Shown one piece after another: positions 29,471 to 39,813 of a stretch of 64,000 nt of DNA. Each line of letters begins with the position of its first letter. Position 1 is the first letter of the stretch. Both the position numbers and the translations under genes were made by a program. Source of the DNA: Chitinophagales bacterium (GTDB lineage Bacteria > Bacteroidota > Bacteroidia > Chitinophagales > JABDMM01); NCBI GenBank assembly GCA_013001465.1, contig JABDMM010000115.1, positions 1 to 64,000 on the forward strand, in the 5' to 3' direction. The notes beneath the pieces are model-generated. The model had not been told where the DNA came from and did not search any database. It saw nothing but the letters and a program-made list of their open reading frames with translations.

Positions 29471-32400
29471 GTGAGCTCACCTACCAAAATATGGCTTTCG
29501 ATCGCCACTGCTATTCTATTCTTTGCGCAGACTTCCAAAGCGAACCACCCTGCATGGCCTTTACAGTTCAATGCAAATGTCTTTCCAAGTCTGGCAGAAC
29601 TTCCAGACAGTAACGATAACGGGAAACTTAAATATCCGATAAAAGATAGAAGTGGAGATTTTGTCACAGATTCTGATGACAATCCATTTAATCTTAAAGA
29701 TCCTCCTGCGATAGAACAGACAGTCGAATACGATCCTGTTACCAATAGCTATATTGTTACTGAAACAATTGGAGGCTTCTACGTGAAACCTCCGACATAC
29801 TATACTTACGACGAGTATCTTCAATATACACTGGATAACGAAATGGAAGAATACTGGGACAGCCGTTCCGATGCGATCAACATTCTTCAGAAAAGCAATC
29901 TCATTCCTCCTATTGAACTTACCAGACAGAAAACAGGTATTAAGATCCCTATCGAGATCAGACCGCAGGGTAATATTGATTTGACCATCGGTGGAAATTT
30001 CCAAAAGATCGGAAACCCAACGCTGCCAATTCAGCAAAGAAAACAAGGGAGTTTCGACTTTGATATGGACATCAATATGAATGTTCTTGGAAAAATAGGA
30101 GATTTCGTCCAGGTCAACTTCAACTACAATACAAAAGCGACTTTTGATTTTGACAACCAGATAAAACTGGAGTACACCGGTGATGAAGATGATATCATTC
30201 AGGAGTTTAAAGCTGGTAATGTTGACTTCCCGCTTAACACTCAGTTGATCCAGGGTAGTCAGGCACTATTTGGTTTCAAACCCACACTCAGATTCGGGCG
30301 ACTTACCTGGTCTTCTGTGATATCGGAACAAAAATCAAAGAAGCAATCCATCGTACTTGAAGGAGGAGCGCAGACCCAGAAATTCAGCATCGATGTTGAT
30401 CAATATGATGAAAACAGACACTTCTTCTTATCCCAGTTTTTCAGAGACCAATACAATAAAGCTTTATCCGACCTTCCGATCATAAACACACTTGTCGATA
30501 TTTCGAAAGTTGAGGTTTGGGTAACCAACCAACAAGGAACAACAGAAAATGTGCGTGATATTGTTGCCTTTATGGACCTCGGAGATGGTGATCCATACAG
30601 TAATCAAATCAATACGTTTGGATTAAACAAGAAACCTGATAATGCTGCCAATGACCTTTATGGCAGGTTAAAGAAAAGTGATGCAGGTCGATCGATCAAT
30701 GCTATCGAAGCTGATCTGCAAACACGGCTCAACCTAACTGCGGTTCAGGATTTCGCTAAAACCTATGCTAAGAAACTCTCTCCTTCTGAATACACCCTTC
30801 ATCCACAATTAGGATATGTCTCGCTAAATTCAACTCTTCAGCCGGATGAGGTTCTGGCAGTGGCGTTCGAGTATACTTTTAACGGACAAAAATTCAAAGT
30901 GGGGGAATTCGGTTATGAAGTACCGCCAGACTCCGCCTCCGGAAGCAAAGTCCTTTATCTTAAAATGCTGAAAAGCACATCCGTTAGACCCAATCTTCCG
31001 ATTTGGGACCTGATGATGAAGAACATTTACTCACTTGGAGCATTCCAGATCGGGCAGGAAGATTTTAAACTTGATATATATTATAATGATCCGGGACAAG
31101 GAGTTAAGAGGTTCCTACCTAAAGGAAATTTAAAAGGGATCCCGCTCATTAGATTGCTGAATCTGGATAATCTAAATAATCAAAACGATGCCCAACCAGA
31201 CGGTATATTTGATTTCGTTCCCGGGGTCACCATAAACCCACAACGTGGAAAATTGATCTTCCCTGTTGTTGAACCTTTTGGTGATGATCTTAGAGATGAA
31301 TTCGAAGCCGCTGGAGAACCGGATCTTGCAGATCAGTTTGTATATGATCAATTATATGACTCGACCAGAGTTATCGCACAGCAGTTCCCTGAGTTTAACC
31401 GTTTCTCCATGAGAGGAGAATACAAGGGAAACAACTCTTCCGATATTTCTTTGGGAGCTTTCAATATTCCTAAGAATTCTGTAAGTGTTTCTATGGGTGG
31501 ACAAAAACTTGTTGAAGGGGTTCATTATACAGTCGATTATAACCTCGGTAGGATTAAGATCATCGATGAGTCGATCGTTAATTCCGGAAACCAGATCAAA
31601 GTTGATTTTGAGAATAATGCCTTATTCGGGTTTCAAGTAAAGAGTTTGTTTGGTACAAGGCTGGATTATAAGATCAGTGATAATTTCAATATCGGTGGTA
31701 CAATAATGAAGCTGAAGGAGAGACCATTTACTCAGAAGGTCAATATCGGAGATGATCCGATTTCAAACTCCATTATGGGACTTGATCTTAATTATAAAAC
31801 TGAAGCTCCGTTCTTAACCAGAGCGCTCGATAAGCTTCCATTATACGATACAAAAGAGATCTCGACAATTGGAGTTACTGCAGAAGTAGCACATTTAAGA
31901 CCTGGTCACTCAAAAGCGATCAGTAGCACCGATAATGAAGGTGTGGTCTATCTCGATGATTTTGAAGGAACGAGTAGCGGTTATGATCTTAAATTTCCTG
32001 CTCTTGCCTGGAAACTATCCAGTACACCAAGGAATTCAAAGAGCAGTAGTGGAAATATCCTTTTCCCGGAAGCAGATGAGATCGATGATCTGGACTATGG
32101 CAAGAACAGAGCATTGATGGCATGGTATAATATAGATCCCGTATTCCAAAGAAATACTTCAGCAACGCCTCAATATATCAAGAGTAGTCCATGTAATTAC
32201 ATCAACCATTACACAAAAGAGATCAGACAAGAAGAAGTCTTCCCAAATAGAGACAATACAGATTTCACCAATACAACCATTTTAACTTTCGATGTTTCGT
32301 TCTTTCCTAATCAAAGAGGGCCTTACAATTTTGATGTTAGCAGGGTAAATAATGATGGCACCTTGCAAGATCCAAGATCGAGATGGGGTGGGATTATGCG

Positions 32401-35400
32401 TAATATCGACAATTCCGATTTTGAAGCAAGCAATGTTGAATTCATTGAATTCTGGGTTCTTGATCCATTTATTGATGATGCTTCTCCTCAAAGAGAAGGT
32501 TCGATGTATATCAATCTTGGAAACCTTTCTGAAGATATTTTGAGAGATTCCAGAATGTCGTACGAGAATGGTTTGAAAGCGAATCTATCCGATATGGATA
32601 AAACTGAGTGGGCTCGGGTACCAAAGATCCCACCGATCACGAATTCATTTGATACAGATCCAAATTCGAGAGCTTATCAGGATGTAGGATTCGATGGTGT
32701 AGATGATATTGATGAAAGCACGCATTATAGTGACTTCTTTCAGGCGATCCCGACAACAACATGGAACCAGAATGTAAAAGATAACTTGAGTACTGATCCA
32801 GCTTCTGACAACTACTTGTCTTTCCGGGCAGAAGAGTACGATGATATTCAAGAAGATATTGTTGAGCGTTACAAATATTATAACAACCCGGATGGGAATT
32901 CACCTATCGCCGGAGATAACGATGTGTTTTCTCAAGCAGCAACTTTCCAGCCTGATATTGAGGATTTCAATCGAGATAATAGCCTTAGTACAACAGAGGA
33001 GTATTTTCAGTACGAAATACCGATCTATCCTAACATGGATGTAGACAATCATCCATATATCGTTTCTAAGTCAACAAATCCTGGGTACGAAGACCAGTTG
33101 AACAATTGCGCAGACAACAGAGATTATAACTGGTACCAGTTTAAAATTCCAATTCGCGAGTATGATTCGAAAGTTGGGAATATTCAGGATTTCAAATCCA
33201 TTCAGTTTATCAGAATGTTCCTAACCGGTTTTGCTGATTCATTGACAATGCGTTTTGCAACATTTGACCTGATAAGAAACCAGTGGAGAACATACCAGTT
33301 CAATCTGGATGAATCGATCGATAACGTTCAGGTTGAACCTGAGCCCGAAGCAGTATTTAACGTGTCCTCTGTGAGTCTCGAAGAAAATTCAGAGAAAGAG
33401 CCTGTCAACTATGTACTTCCTCCTGATATCGAAAGGGAGTCTGGTGTTGGAACTACGAGCAGTGGCGCTGTATTGTTGAATGAGCAGTCCCTGGCGATCA
33501 ATGTATGCGACCTTGCCGATGGCGAGTCCAAAGCTGTTTATAAAACCCTGGATCTCGACTTCCGGAATTACAAAAAACTGAAAATGTTTGTTCATGCAGA
33601 GGCTGCAGACAACCAAAGTCTGGGCGATGGAGAAATCACAGCATTCATCCGCCTTGGATCTGATTTTAAAGACAACTATTACCAGTATGAAGTACCATTA
33701 ACAATTACTGCTCCTGCTCCTGCTAGCGGTTATGATCCGGTTGCAGACCGAAGATTAGTTTGGCCTTTAGAGAATGAATTTGATCTGGTATTAGAAGATC
33801 TCATCAACGTTAAGATCAAGAGGAATAGTCAGAGCTTCCCTGCAAATGTGCCATTTAAGGTAATCCAGCAGGACCCGAACGATCCAATTGGTAAAATTCT
33901 TACTGTTGTAGGTAACCCTGATCTTGGCTTGGTTAAAACGGTGATGATCGGGATTAAGAATCCTGCGAAGGATGATCCAAATAATCCGCTGGTACTTTTC
34001 TATAATGAAGCTGATGATGGCCTTCCTAAGTGTGCCGAGCTTTGGTATAACGAGCTACGCTTATCAGGACTCGATGAAGAAAGCGGTACCGCTGCACTAG
34101 CTTCTGTAAATATGAAACTTGCTGATCTTGGAAATATTCAATTTTCAACGAGTATGCACACCATTGGTTTTGGTCAGCTTGAGCAACAAGTCGATGACCG
34201 GTTCCAGGATCGTTTCTTCCAATATGATCTCTCTTCCAATATTGAGCTAGGTAAGTTTCTTCCAGAAAAATGGGGTATCAGAATTCCTTTTTATGGTAGC
34301 ATCTCCCAATCCTTCAGTACTCCTGAGTATGATCCTTACCAACTAGATGTTCCTTTCGAAAATAATTTCGATACAATAAAAGCCAACTTTGGAGTTGACT
34401 CTGCCAGAGGTTATCGTCAAAGTGTTCAGGAAATAGTGACCAGGAAAGGATTTAACTTCACAAATGTCAGGATCATTGGATCCGGTAAGGGGAAACCCCG
34501 GTTTTATAGTCCGTCTAATTTCAATTTTACATACGCATATAATGTGATTGAAAAGTCCGATCCATATGTTGCCAGCGATCGACTAGAAGATTATCTGGGA
34601 GCTTTAGGATACAACTTTTCACCAACGCCGAAATATATCAATCCGTTCAAGAATGCTATTAAATCGAAATCCAAATGGTTTGATATCATTAAAGACATCA
34701 ACCTGAATTTCATTCCGAGTAATTTTGGATTTAACACTCAATTGAACAGGCAGTTTGGAGAATTACGTTTGCGATCATTTGGGGAAGATGTGACCATCGA
34801 ACCAACATATAATAAGTTCTTTACGTGGAATAGAAACTATACTTTTAAATACAATCCTTTTAAATCGCTGTCTATAGATTTCACGGCATCTAATAGAGCA
34901 AGGATCGATGAACCTCTTGGGCGCATAGATACCAAGGATAAGAAAAAAGAGCTTTGGGATAATCTCAAGAGTTTTGGCAGAACTACCAATTACAACCATT
35001 CTACAAATATCAACTACAACGTCCCGATCAATAAGATCCCGATACTGAGTTGGATCAAGGTAAAAGCAGGTTATAACTCTACATATACCTGGACTACAGC
35101 GCCACAAGTCAAAGGTGAGCTACCGGGTGAGCTTGTCCTGGACAGCAGAGGTAACACGATATCCAACAGCCAAAACTTCAGATTAAACAATGATTTCAAT
35201 TTCAAGAGTCTTTATGATAAATCAGATTTCTTAAAGCAATACAACAAGAATGCACCGCCAAAAACAAAAGAAGACCGGCAAAAGCAAATTGAGAACATCA
35301 CCAACGCGAGGGAAAAGATCAAGAAAGACATAGAAAGACTGAAACAACAGCTTGCTGTGACAAAAAAGAAGATCAAGGAAGTCAAGAAAGATGATGATAA

Positions 35401-36964
35401 GGATCCGGTATCTAAAGAGCAGGAACTGGCCACACTGAAATCTGACAAGAAGAAACTCAAGAAAAACATCAAAGAGAAGAAGAAAGACAAGAAGAAAAAG
35501 CAATTGCCTGTTAGACCTGGAGTATCCGCTGCAGTAAAACCTCTGCTGGCATTGAAGAAAATAACCGTAAATTATACAGAGAACAAGGGAACTACTGTTG
35601 CTGGTTATCTGCCAAAAACAAAACTTTTCGGACTTAGTGATGGTTTTGGAGAACCGGGATGGAAGTTCGTGTTAGGTGAGCAACCCGGACAATCAATGTT
35701 CAAAAGTATCGATGCCCAATCGAGAAACGAATGGCTCGACAATCTCTCACAAGATGGTTTTATATCTACTGATACTCTGTTGAATCAGCGATTTACTCAG
35801 AGCTGGTCGAAACAGTTCGATATGAAAATGAATTTTGAGCCATTCAATGATTTCCGTATAGACCTTAATTGGAAAAGAAACTTCTCTCAAAATCACTCGC
35901 AGCTATATAAGGTGACTTCCGAAGGTGGCGATTTTGAACACTTAAATGCAATAGATATCGGTTCATACGCGATATCATTCTTCACATGGGGAACAGCATT
36001 TGAACAAATCGATTCTACCGGGATCTCGAACGGATACAGAGCTTTCGAGAATAACAGAAAGATCATTTCTCAACGACTACAGGAACAAAACGCGAATTCG
36101 ATCGGAAGTTTTGTTGATCTTTCCGAAGAAAACCCAACGATCGACACAAATTATGCAAGTGGTTACGGACCAACTTCTCAGGATGTGTTGATCCCGGCAT
36201 TTATTGCTGCTTATACAGGAAAAGAAGCTACAACTTCAAAGTTGAACCCGATCAACTATATTCCTAAACCAAATTGGCGAATTACCTATAATGGACTAGC
36301 TAAAATGCCTTGGGCAAAAGATCTGTTCCAGAGTATTACGATATCGCACGGATATACATCGGAACTCAGGATCAACAACTATGAGACAAACCTTGATTAT
36401 GATGGAGGTGGAGGTTATCTGGAACCGGCAGAGATCGATACTTTGAATGGAAACTTCTATACACTTTACCGAATACCGAACATTGTTATCAGCGAGCAAT
36501 TGTCGCCATTGATCGGGATCGATGTGTCGATGAAAAATAATGTCTCAGCAAAATTTGAATTTAAGAAAACCCGAACCCTATCGATGAGTTTTATCGATTA
36601 CCAGCTGAGGGAAACCAAATCCAAAACAATTACGGTTGGTTTAGGATATAAAGTACGTGGACTTACACTTCCAATTAAGAGAAAAGGTAAGTTTATCAGG
36701 CTGCAAAACGATCTGAATTTCAAATTTGATCTTTCTGTAAGAGATAATGTGACGGTGAATCACAGATTGGATCAAAACAGTTCTGAGCCGACACAAGGGT
36801 CGAAGAATATATCTATAAATCCATCGATAGATTATACTGTGAATAAACGACTGAACCTTCGCATATTCTTTGATAGAATAAGAACTATTCCTAAGACATC
36901 TGCTTCTTTTCCAACGACTAATACAAAAGCCGGGGTAACCATCAGTTTCTCACTTACACAGTAA
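29471..36964 (+). CDS. sprA: Cell surface protein SprA (Sov), T9SS outer-membrane translocon
   Basis: 2497 aa; IGGNFQKIGNPTLPIQQRKQGSFDFDMDINMNVLGKIGDFVQVNFNYNTKATFDFDNQIKLEYTGDEDDIIQEFKAGNVDFPL; VYLDDFEGTSSGYDL; ELWYNELRLSGLDE. Confidence 0.95.
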   Translation: MSSPTKIWLSIATAILFFAQTSKANHPAWPLQFNANVFPSLAELPDSNDNGKLKYPIKDRSGDFVTDSDDNPFNLKDPPAIEQTVEYDPVTNSYIVTETIGGFYVKPPTYYTYDEYLQYTLDNEMEEYWDSRSDAINILQKSNLIPPIELTRQKTGIKIPIEIRPQGNIDLTIGGNFQKIGNPTLPIQQRKQGSFDFDMDINMNVLGKIGDFVQVNFNYNTKATFDFDNQIKLEYTGDEDDIIQEFKAGNVDFPLNTQLIQGSQALFGFKPTLRFGRLTWSSVISEQKSKKQSIVLEGGAQTQKFSIDVDQYDENRHFFLSQFFRDQYNKALSDLPIINTLVDISKVEVWVTNQQGTTENVRDIVAFMDLGDGDPYSNQINTFGLNKKPDNAANDLYGRLKKSDAGRSINAIEADLQTRLNLTAVQDFAKTYAKKLSPSEYTLHPQLGYVSLNSTLQPDEVLAVAFEYTFNGQKFKVGEFGYEVPPDSASGSKVLYLKMLKSTSVRPNLPIWDLMMKNIYSLGAFQIGQEDFKLDIYYNDPGQGVKRFLPKGNLKGIPLIRLLNLDNLNNQNDAQPDGIFDFVPGVTINPQRGKLIFPVVEPFGDDLRDEFEAAGEPDLADQFVYDQLYDSTRVIAQQFPEFNRFSMRGEYKGNNSSDISLGAFNIPKNSVSVSMGGQKLVEGVHYTVDYNLGRIKIIDESIVNSGNQIKVDFENNALFGFQVKSLFGTRLDYKISDNFNIGGTIMKLKERPFTQKVNIGDDPISNSIMGLDLNYKTEAPFLTRALDKLPLYDTKEISTIGVTAEVAHLRPGHSKAISSTDNEGVVYLDDFEGTSSGYDLKFPALAWKLSSTPRNSKSSSGNILFPEADEIDDLDYGKNRALMAWYNIDPVFQRNTSATPQYIKSSPCNYINHYTKEIRQEEVFPNRDNTDFTNTTILTFDVSFFPNQRGPYNFDVSRVNNDGTLQDPRSRWGGIMRNIDNSDFEASNVEFIEFWVLDPFIDDASPQREGSMYINLGNLSEDILRDSRMSYENGLKANLSDMDKTEWARVPKIPPITNSFDTDPNSRAYQDVGFDGVDDIDESTHYSDFFQAIPTTTWNQNVKDNLSTDPASDNYLSFRAEEYDDIQEDIVERYKYYNNPDGNSPIAGDNDVFSQAATFQPDIEDFNRDNSLSTTEEYFQYEIPIYPNMDVDNHPYIVSKSTNPGYEDQLNNCADNRDYNWYQFKIPIREYDSKVGNIQDFKSIQFIRMFLTGFADSLTMRFATFDLIRNQWRTYQFNLDESIDNVQVEPEPEAVFNVSSVSLEENSEKEPVNYVLPPDIERESGVGTTSSGAVLLNEQSLAINVCDLADGESKAVYKTLDLDFRNYKKLKMFVHAEAADNQSLGDGEITAFIRLGSDFKDNYYQYEVPLTITAPAPASGYDPVADRRLVWPLENEFDLVLEDLINVKIKRNSQSFPANVPFKVIQQDPNDPIGKILTVVGNPDLGLVKTVMIGIKNPAKDDPNNPLVLFYNEADDGLPKCAELWYNELRLSGLDEESGTAALASVNMKLADLGNIQFSTSMHTIGFGQLEQQVDDRFQDRFFQYDLSSNIELGKFLPEKWGIRIPFYGSISQSFSTPEYDPYQLDVPFENNFDTIKANFGVDSARGYRQSVQEIVTRKGFNFTNVRIIGSGKGKPRFYSPSNFNFTYAYNVIEKSDPYVASDRLEDYLGALGYNFSPTPKYINPFKNAIKSKSKWFDIIKDINLNFIPSNFGFNTQLNRQFGELRLRSFGEDVTIEPTYNKFFTWNRNYTFKYNPFKSLSIDFTASNRARIDEPLGRIDTKDKKKELWDNLKSFGRTTNYNHSTNINYNVPINKIPILSWIKVKAGYNSTYTWTTAPQVKGELPGELVLDSRGNTISNSQNFRLNNDFNFKSLYDKSDFLKQYNKNAPPKTKEDRQKQIENITNAREKIKKDIERLKQQLAVTKKKIKEVKKDDDKDPVSKEQELATLKSDKKKLKKNIKEKKKDKKKKQLPVRPGVSAAVKPLLALKKITVNYTENKGTTVAGYLPKTKLFGLSDGFGEPGWKFVLGEQPGQSMFKSIDAQSRNEWLDNLSQDGFISTDTLLNQRFTQSWSKQFDMKMNFEPFNDFRIDLNWKRNFSQNHSQLYKVTSEGGDFEHLNAIDIGSYAISFFTWGTAFEQIDSTGISNGYRAFENNRKIISQRLQEQNANSIGSFVDLSEENPTIDTNYASGYGPTSQDVLIPAFIAAYTGKEATTSKLNPINYIPKPNWRITYNGLAKMPWAKDLFQSITISHGYTSELRINNYETNLDYDGGGGYLEPAEIDTLNGNFYTLYRIPNIVISEQLSPLIGIDVSMKNNVSAKFEFKKTRTLSMSFIDYQLRETKSKTITVGLGYKVRGLTLPIKRKGKFIRLQNDLNFKFDLSVRDNVTVNHRLDQNSSEPTQGSKNISINPSIDYTVNKRLNLRIFFDRIRTIPKTSASFPTTNTKAGVTISFSLTQ

Positions 36965-37010
36965 GGGCAATTTCAATTTTTGATGTATTTTTAGCGCAAA
37001 ATTATTCTTG

Positions 37011-37391
37011 ATGGAGACGCCCGAAAATTTATACTATACAAATGACCATGAATGGATCAAGGTCGAAGGTGATACAGGAACTATAGGTATAACAGACTTC
37101 GCTCAAAGAGAGCTTGGAGATATCGTTTACCTGGAAATTGAGTCGCTAAATGAGTCTCTGGAAACTGAAGAGGTCTTCGGTACCATTGAAGCTGTAAAAA
37201 CAGTTTCCGATCTCTTTATGCCTGTTTCGGGTAAAGTCATTGAGATCAATACATCCCTTGAAGATAACCCCGAAGTCGTGAACAAAGATCCTTTCGGAGA
37301 AGGATGGTTGATAAAAGTAGAGCTGAGTGATAAAAGTCAGCTTGATAATCTACTCACATCAGAAGCATATAAAGAACTTACCAGTGTTTGA
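37011..37391 (+). CDS. gcvH: Glycine cleavage system H protein
   Basis: YTNDHEWIKVEGDTGTIGITDFAQRELGDIVYLEI; FGTIEAVKTVSDLFMPVSGKVIEIN; DPFGEGWLIKVEL. Confidence 0.95.
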   Translation: METPENLYYTNDHEWIKVEGDTGTIGITDFAQRELGDIVYLEIESLNESLETEEVFGTIEAVKTVSDLFMPVSGKVIEINTSLEDNPEVVNKDPFGEGWLIKVELSDKSQLDNLLTSEAYKELTSV

Positions 37392-37741
37392 GTAATATTA
37401 AGCTCAAATATCACCTGCCGATTTTATTCTGGGTGATCCTAACAATATTTTTATCCTTAACACCCGGCAATGAGTTGCCCAAGATAAACTTTTGGCAACA
37501 TGACAAGATCCTTCATTTTATATTCTACACAGTAATGTCTGTTTTTGGAAGGTGGAGTATAACACAACAATATAAACTATCACGAATACGTTTGAAAATA
37601 AAGGCAGTACTCTTTATACTTATATCTGCTTTTAGTATCTTGATTGAAATTTTACAGGGAGAATTGATAAATGGACGATATTTTGATATTTTTGATATTC
37701 TCGCTAATTTGCTGGGTACGTTTTTTGGATTGATCATATAA
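37388..37741 (+). CDS. VanZ-family membrane protein
   Basis: WVILTIFLSLTPGNELP...HDKILHFIFYTVMSVF...IEILQGELINGRYFDIFDILANLLGTFFGLI; overlaps gcvH stop by 4 nt. Confidence 0.82.
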   Translation: MSNIKLKYHLPILFWVILTIFLSLTPGNELPKINFWQHDKILHFIFYTVMSVFGRWSITQQYKLSRIRLKIKAVLFILISAFSILIEILQGELINGRYFDIFDILANLLGTFFGLII

Positions 37742-37751
37742 TCAATAACAT

Positions 37752-38618
37752 ATGGTTTTATTATTTGTAGGAAAAACAATTTTATATCTTATCGGTGGCT
37801 TGATAGCCTATATAGGTATCATTCTTGGGATATCATATGGTATCAAAGCACTTGTAAACATTAAAAACAGAGATAAAATAATTGAAGAGAACAGGAACAA
37901 TCCTGAAATGCAGCCTGCATATATAAAAAAGTATCCAGAAGCGGATCTGAGAAATTTTTCAAAGATGGCATTTCTTGTAGGGATGATTTTTGCTCTTACT
38001 ACTGTGATCTTTGCATTCACATTTACACCTAGTGATAAGGGGCCGCAAGATCTTGGGACATATCTTGAAGAGGAAGATTTTGAGATAGAACCACCACAAA
38101 CTCAGCAAAAACCACCACCTCCCCCACCTCCTCCACCACCTGAAATTGAAATCGTGGAAGATGAGGAAGTACTCGAAGAAGAACCTGAAATCGAAGATAT
38201 TGAAGTTGAGGAGGATGAAATAATTGAAGCTCCTATTATCGAGGAAGAAGAGCCGGCAGAGCCAGACTTTTTTACTATTGTAGAGGACATGCCTGCTTTC
38301 AAGGGATGTGAAAATGTAAAGAACAAAGACGAACGTAAAAAATGTACTGATCTGGAAATCCAAAAATATCTTGCTAAGATCCGTTATCCACCTCAGGCTA
38401 AGGAACTGGAGATAGAAGGAACTGTAATTATTCGTTTCCTTGTAGATAAGACCGGTGAAGTAGCCGAAGCAACTTTGGTTCGAGGTCCAGATAAAATCTT
38501 GAATGATGCCGCTTTACAGCACGTTAAAAACATGCCTAGATGGACACCTGGAAAGCAACGTGGGAAACCTGTGAGAGTGCAGTACATTGTACCTATTAAG
38601 TTCAGATTACAATACTGA
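37752..38618 (+). CDS. Energy transducer TonB family protein
   Basis: PPPPPPPPPP linker, acidic linker, C-term RYPPQAKELEIEGTVIIRFLVDKTGEVAEATLVRGPDKILNDAALQHVKNMPRWTPGKQRGKPVRVQYIVPIKF. Confidence 0.9.
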   Translation: MVLLFVGKTILYLIGGLIAYIGIILGISYGIKALVNIKNRDKIIEENRNNPEMQPAYIKKYPEADLRNFSKMAFLVGMIFALTTVIFAFTFTPSDKGPQDLGTYLEEEDFEIEPPQTQQKPPPPPPPPPPEIEIVEDEEVLEEEPEIEDIEVEEDEIIEAPIIEEEEPAEPDFFTIVEDMPAFKGCENVKNKDERKKCTDLEIQKYLAKIRYPPQAKELEIEGTVIIRFLVDKTGEVAEATLVRGPDKILNDAALQHVKNMPRWTPGKQRGKPVRVQYIVPIKFRLQY

Positions 38619-38619
38619 T

Positions 38620-39663
38620 CTAATTTTTTAACAATTCTTTAAACGATTGGATCTGACTTTCGTCCCCTAGTATTATAAGTTTTGAGTCTAGAGTTAGACT
38701 TTCTGAATCCTGCGGGTTGATAATGAAATCCCCATTGTCTTTTCTCAACGCTACGATATATGCACCGGTTTGATTTCTGACATCCAATTCGCCTAGGGTT
38801 CTTTTGACTTCTTTTTGAGCTAAATTATCTACTGTGCATTCTTCAAAATAAATGTTTACTCCTCTATGAGAAACTTCATTCAGGAACTCTACCAAATTAG
38901 GCTTGGTAACAAGTTGTGCCATATGTAATCCACCTACATGTTCCGGCATGATAACGTGAGTTGCTCCGGCATGCTTTAACTTCTGTTGGGATGAGCGATT
39001 TGATGCTCTACTGATAATATTAATATCCTTATTTAACTGAATTGCTGAAAGAACTACATATACATTGTCAGCATCTTTAGGTAAAGTAGTAATAAGTGTC
39101 TTTGCTTGCTCTACGTTAAGCTGAATTAGGTGATCTTCGTCTGTTGCATCACCTTCAACAACCCGGAAAGGTTTGTCACCCTCGAATTCTTCTATAATTT
39201 GCGGATTGGATTCTATGATCACAAATTCCTTCCCTTCATTGTGTAACTCCTCTACGATCTGCTTTCCCAGCCTCCCAAATCCACAAACAATGATATGATC
39301 TTTTAGTTTGGAAATTTCTCGTTGCATTCTGATAGATTTAATTACGCTTTTAAGTTCACCATCGATGATCATCGTCGTCATCGTGCTAATAAAGTATGCA
39401 AAAATACCGATATTGGATAAGATCAAGACTGCAGTAAATACTCTGCCTCCGTCTGATAGCGGCTTGACTTCTGTAAATCCGACCGTTGAGACAGTAATTA
39501 TCGTCATGTATAAAGCCTCTAGAAAGCTGTAGCTCTCAAGAATCATATACCCGACTATTCCCGACAGCAGGATAAAAACAAACAGTGTGATTGCAGTATA
39601 AATACGTCTCAGAAAATTCTTTCTAATAGCACGAGACCTCCGATCTATATGAAAATGTTGCAT
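38620..39663 (-). CDS. Potassium channel family protein with TrkA-N (RCK) domain
   Basis: SFLEALYMTIITVSTVGFTEVKPLS (filter-like); DHIIVCGFGRLGKQIVEELHNEGKEFVIIE; LEGDATDED-like VVEGDATDEDHL. Confidence 0.92.
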   Translation of the reverse strand: MQHFHIDRRSRAIRKNFLRRIYTAITLFVFILLSGIVGYMILESYSFLEALYMTIITVSTVGFTEVKPLSDGGRVFTAVLILSNIGIFAYFISTMTTMIIDGELKSVIKSIRMQREISKLKDHIIVCGFGRLGKQIVEELHNEGKEFVIIESNPQIIEEFEGDKPFRVVEGDATDEDHLIQLNVEQAKTLITTLPKDADNVYVVLSAIQLNKDINIISRASNRSSQQKLKHAGATHVIMPEHVGGLHMAQLVTKPNLVEFLNEVSHRGVNIYFEECTVDNLAQKEVKRTLGELDVRNQTGAYIVALRKDNGDFIINPQDSESLTLDSKLIILGDESQIQSFKELLKN

Positions 39664-39813
39664 TAGGGCTGAAAAATAGAAATAACTTTTGAATTACATG
39701 TTTGAGTATATGTAGGAACTACCAACAATTACACCCATAATTCGTTTTAACTTAATATCCATCGTATTTTTATGAAATTAATGGTATCACTTTTGCGTTG
39801 TATAGCAACTGAT

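Noticed and set aside
29561-30046. 161-aa antisense ORF opposite the sprA 5' end
   Set aside because: No recognisable domain, overlaps a confident CDS.
38102-38326. Ser/Gly-rich ORF (SSSS..GGGGGGG)
   Set aside because: It is the reverse complement of the Pro/Glu-rich linker of the TonB-family protein.
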